From contig JBLHMB010000012.1 in assembly GCA_047621665.1 (NCBI GenBank), positions 1 to 64,000 of the forward strand: a stretch of DNA of 64,000 nt, read 5' to 3'. Of this stretch, positions 62,288 through 64,000 are shown piece after piece. Below the pieces are notes generated by a model. That model had not been told where the DNA came from. It saw nothing but the letters and a program-made list of their open reading frames with translations, and made no database searches. The position numbers and the translations under genes were made by a program. Source of the DNA: Actimicrobium sp047621665. Lineage in GTDB: Bacteria > Pseudomonadota > Gammaproteobacteria > Burkholderiales > Burkholderiaceae_D. Numbering within the stretch: position 1 is the first letter of the stretch; each line of letters starts with the position of its first letter.

Positions 62288-64000
62288 ATGCCAAACATCC
62301 CGCCGAAAAAAAAATCCCGTCGCTACTTCCTGCTCGCTGCCCTCGGTGTAACCGGCGCGCTGACGGTTGGCTGGGGTCTGATGCCACCGCGCCAGCGTCA
62401 GGAAGGCAGTAAGCCGCTACCGGTCGTCGATGGAGAGGTCGCGCTCAACGGCTGGATTAAGATCGGTCGGGACGGCATTGTCACGGTCGCCATGCATCGT
62501 AGCGAAATGGGGCAGGGTGTTCATACGGCGCTGCCGATGCTGGTGGCAGAAGAACTCGATGTGCCACTGTCGATGGTACGCATCATGCAGGCGCCGATTG
62601 ATAAGATTTATGGCAATGTCACGATGCTGGCTGATGGGCTGCCTTTTCATCCGGATGACAACGGACTCATTAAGCGCAGTGCGCAGTGGTTGACGGCGAA
62701 GGTGGCACGCGAGCTCGGTTTGATGGTTACCGGCGGTTCATCCAGCGTCAAGGATGCATGGGGGCCGATGCGTGAAGCCGGCGCGACGGCACGCGCGATG
62801 CTGGTTGCCGCCGCCGCGCAGCAATGGAAGGTACCGGATGCGGAATGCCGGACCGACGCCGGCGTGGTGAGCCATCCGGATGGCAGGCGTGCGTCCTATG
62901 GCGAGCTGGTCGAGGCAGCTGTCCACAGCAAACCCGGAACGATTTCGTTGCGACAGCCAGCTCAATTCAAGCTGATCGGTACGCCGCAACCCAGGCGCGA
63001 CTCTGCCGTCAAGGTCGATGGCAGTGCCATCTTCGGGCTCGACGTACGAGTACCCGCCATGGTCTACGCCGCAGTCCGGATGTCGCCGACCCTTGGCGGC
63101 AGTGTCGGCCAGTTCGTCGAAGGTGCGGTCAGGGCAATGCCGGGGGTATTGCAAGTAGTAGATTTTTCGGCTGCGGCAGGTGGTGTGGCCGGCGTTGCCG
63201 TGATTGCTAAATCGTTCTGGCAGGCTCAGCTGGCGGTCAAGGCTTTGCCGCTTGAATGGGTTGCCGGTCCGAATGCAGCACTCAAGACGGACGACGTATT
63301 TGCCGATCTCGTGGCCAAGCTCGATAGCGAACCGGGCTACGTGTATTACTCCGCCGGCGACATGGCGCTGGCCGGCAACGCGGTCAAGACCTTGCAGGTC
63401 GAATACCGGGCGCCGTTTCTGGCGCATGCAGCATTAGAGCCGATCAATTGCACGGCCCAGGTTCGCGATGGCAAGGTAACGTTATGGGCCTCGACCCAGG
63501 TGCCGAGTGTCGCCCTGGCAGCGGCTGCCCGGGTTGCCGGCGTCGACAAGGAGCAGGTTAAAGTGCATGTCACTTATCTGGGCGGTGGCTTCGGTCGCCG
63601 GCTCGAAATTGATATGGTGGCGCAGGCAGTGGCAATTGCCATGTCGGCGGCGGGCGCACCGGTCCAGGTGATCTGGTCGCGCGAAGAAGACACCACGCAC
63701 GATATGTACCGGCCGGCGGCATTGGCGCGCTTCTCCGCGGCGTTCGACGGTGCCGGTCAGGTCATCGGTTTCGATTGCAAGTCAGCGTCGGGTTCGATTA
63801 CGCAGCAGGTACTCAAACGTACTTTCGGGCTGCCTTCCGGTGGCCCCGACAAGACCACGGTCGAGGGTGAATTCGATTTGCCCTATGCGTTTCCGAATCA
63901 GCGTATTGCCCACGTCATCGCCCCGACGCCGGTGCCGCTCGGCTACTGGCGCTCGGTCGGACATTCGCACAATGCTTTTTTTACCGAGAGCTTCATCGAT
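62288..64000 (+). CDS. molybdopterin large subunit, isoquinoline 1-oxidoreductase beta-like (3' end outside window)
   Basis: The first 571 codons of a second IorB-type Mo-hydroxylase large subunit; the frame stays open to the last base. The N terminus has a Tat motif SRRYFL (residues 10-15) and a hydrophobic stretch, so it is probably exported. The Mo-cofactor region shows RSEMGQGVHTALPMLVAEEL near residue 76 and GGGFGRRLEID near residue 434. No 2Fe-2S subunit gene precedes it, unlike at 34.3 kb. Confidence 0.85.
   Translation, partial: MPNIPPKKKSRRYFLLAALGVTGALTVGWGLMPPRQRQEGSKPLPVVDGEVALNGWIKIGRDGIVTVAMHRSEMGQGVHTALPMLVAEELDVPLSMVRIMQAPIDKIYGNVTMLADGLPFHPDDNGLIKRSAQWLTAKVARELGLMVTGGSSSVKDAWGPMREAGATARAMLVAAAAQQWKVPDAECRTDAGVVSHPDGRRASYGELVEAAVHSKPGTISLRQPAQFKLIGTPQPRRDSAVKVDGSAIFGLDVRVPAMVYAAVRMSPTLGGSVGQFVEGAVRAMPGVLQVVDFSAAAGGVAGVAVIAKSFWQAQLAVKALPLEWVAGPNAALKTDDVFADLVAKLDSEPGYVYYSAGDMALAGNAVKTLQVEYRAPFLAHAALEPINCTAQVRDGKVTLWASTQVPSVALAAAARVAGVDKEQVKVHVTYLGGGFGRRLEIDMVAQAVAIAMSAAGAPVQVIWSREEDTTHDMYRPAALARFSAAFDGAGQVIGFDCKSASGSITQQVLKRTFGLPSGGPDKTTVEGEFDLPYAFPNQRIAHVIAPTPVPLGYWRSVGHSHNAFFTESFID

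Noticed and set aside
1..64000. CRISPR arrays, insertion sequences, prophage genes, rRNA genes or a replication origin.
   Set aside because: No regular repeat-spacer array, transposase, integrase, phage structural gene, rRNA segment or DnaA-box cluster was recognised on reading through.

Overview
This 64-kb window looks like the chromosome of a betaproteobacterium of the Burkholderiales, most likely an Oxalobacteraceae member. The main reasons are the conserved gene orders (greA - yhbY/rlmE - ftsH - folP - glmM; yicC - gmk - rpoZ - spoT; kinase - phosphatase - rph - rdgB - hemW) and proteins of betaproteobacterial type. The family assignment comes from recognition of order and protein style, not from a search. 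Almost all of the window is coding, mostly in tight operons.

Layout. 1-8.7 kb: the 3' part of carB, greA, a DUF4149 membrane protein, yhbY diverging from rlmE, then ftsH, folP, glmM and a PhoB-type regulator. 8.7-9.04 kb: tRNA-Pro(TGG) and tRNA-Arg(TCT). 9.4-21.3 kb: metabolic genes, including an enoyl-CoA hydratase, a minus-strand operon (wrbA, DUF2069, FAD oxidase, DUF4124, hydroxypyruvate isomerase), yihY, metY with an alpha/beta hydrolase, a CBS protein, a renalase-like flavoprotein and an MFS-acyltransferase fusion. 21.3-22.9 kb: modAB without modC. 22.9-33.4 kb: rlmJ, greB, the stringent-response and omega cluster, yicC, a Ser/Thr kinase with a PP2C phosphatase, rph, rdgB and hemW.

33.8-47.5 kb is the most distinctive part: a molybdenum-hydroxylase island. 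It has an isoquinoline-oxidoreductase-like pair (2Fe-2S subunit plus Tat-exported molybdopterin subunit). Next comes rcoM, a PAS-LytTR one-component CO sensor that keeps the expected haem ligands. Divergent from it is a form I aerobic CO dehydrogenase operon: coxM, coxS, coxL, coxG, coxD, coxE, a CoxF-like XdhC protein with a C-terminal YHS metal-binding domain, a 2OG-Fe(II)-oxygenase-like protein, a methionine-rich four-helix membrane protein, and coxI. The rcoM-coxM intergenic region carries three tandem repeats of about 20 bp that look like the RcoM operator. A plausible reading is that RcoM senses CO and induces the operon, CoxMSL oxidises CO, CoxG links it to the membrane quinone pool, and the downstream genes build the Mo-S-Cu site. 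The YHS domain, the oxygenase-like protein and the Met-rich membrane protein are the best candidates for something not yet described, possibly copper supply.

47.5-64 kb: a short-chain dehydrogenase with palindromic upstream sites, a small collagen-like lipoprotein, a small membrane protein, an AI-2E family permease, a cold-shock gene with a long leader, a complete branched-chain amino-acid-type ABC transporter with a fused permease-ATPase, two LysR-type regulators, a Bax-inhibitor-1 protein followed by a row of hairpins, MarC, a membrane-anchored protein with a zinc ribbon, a DUF1993 protein, and the 5' part of a second isoquinoline-oxidoreductase-like large subunit that runs off the window. 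No insertion sequence, prophage, CRISPR array or rRNA was seen.
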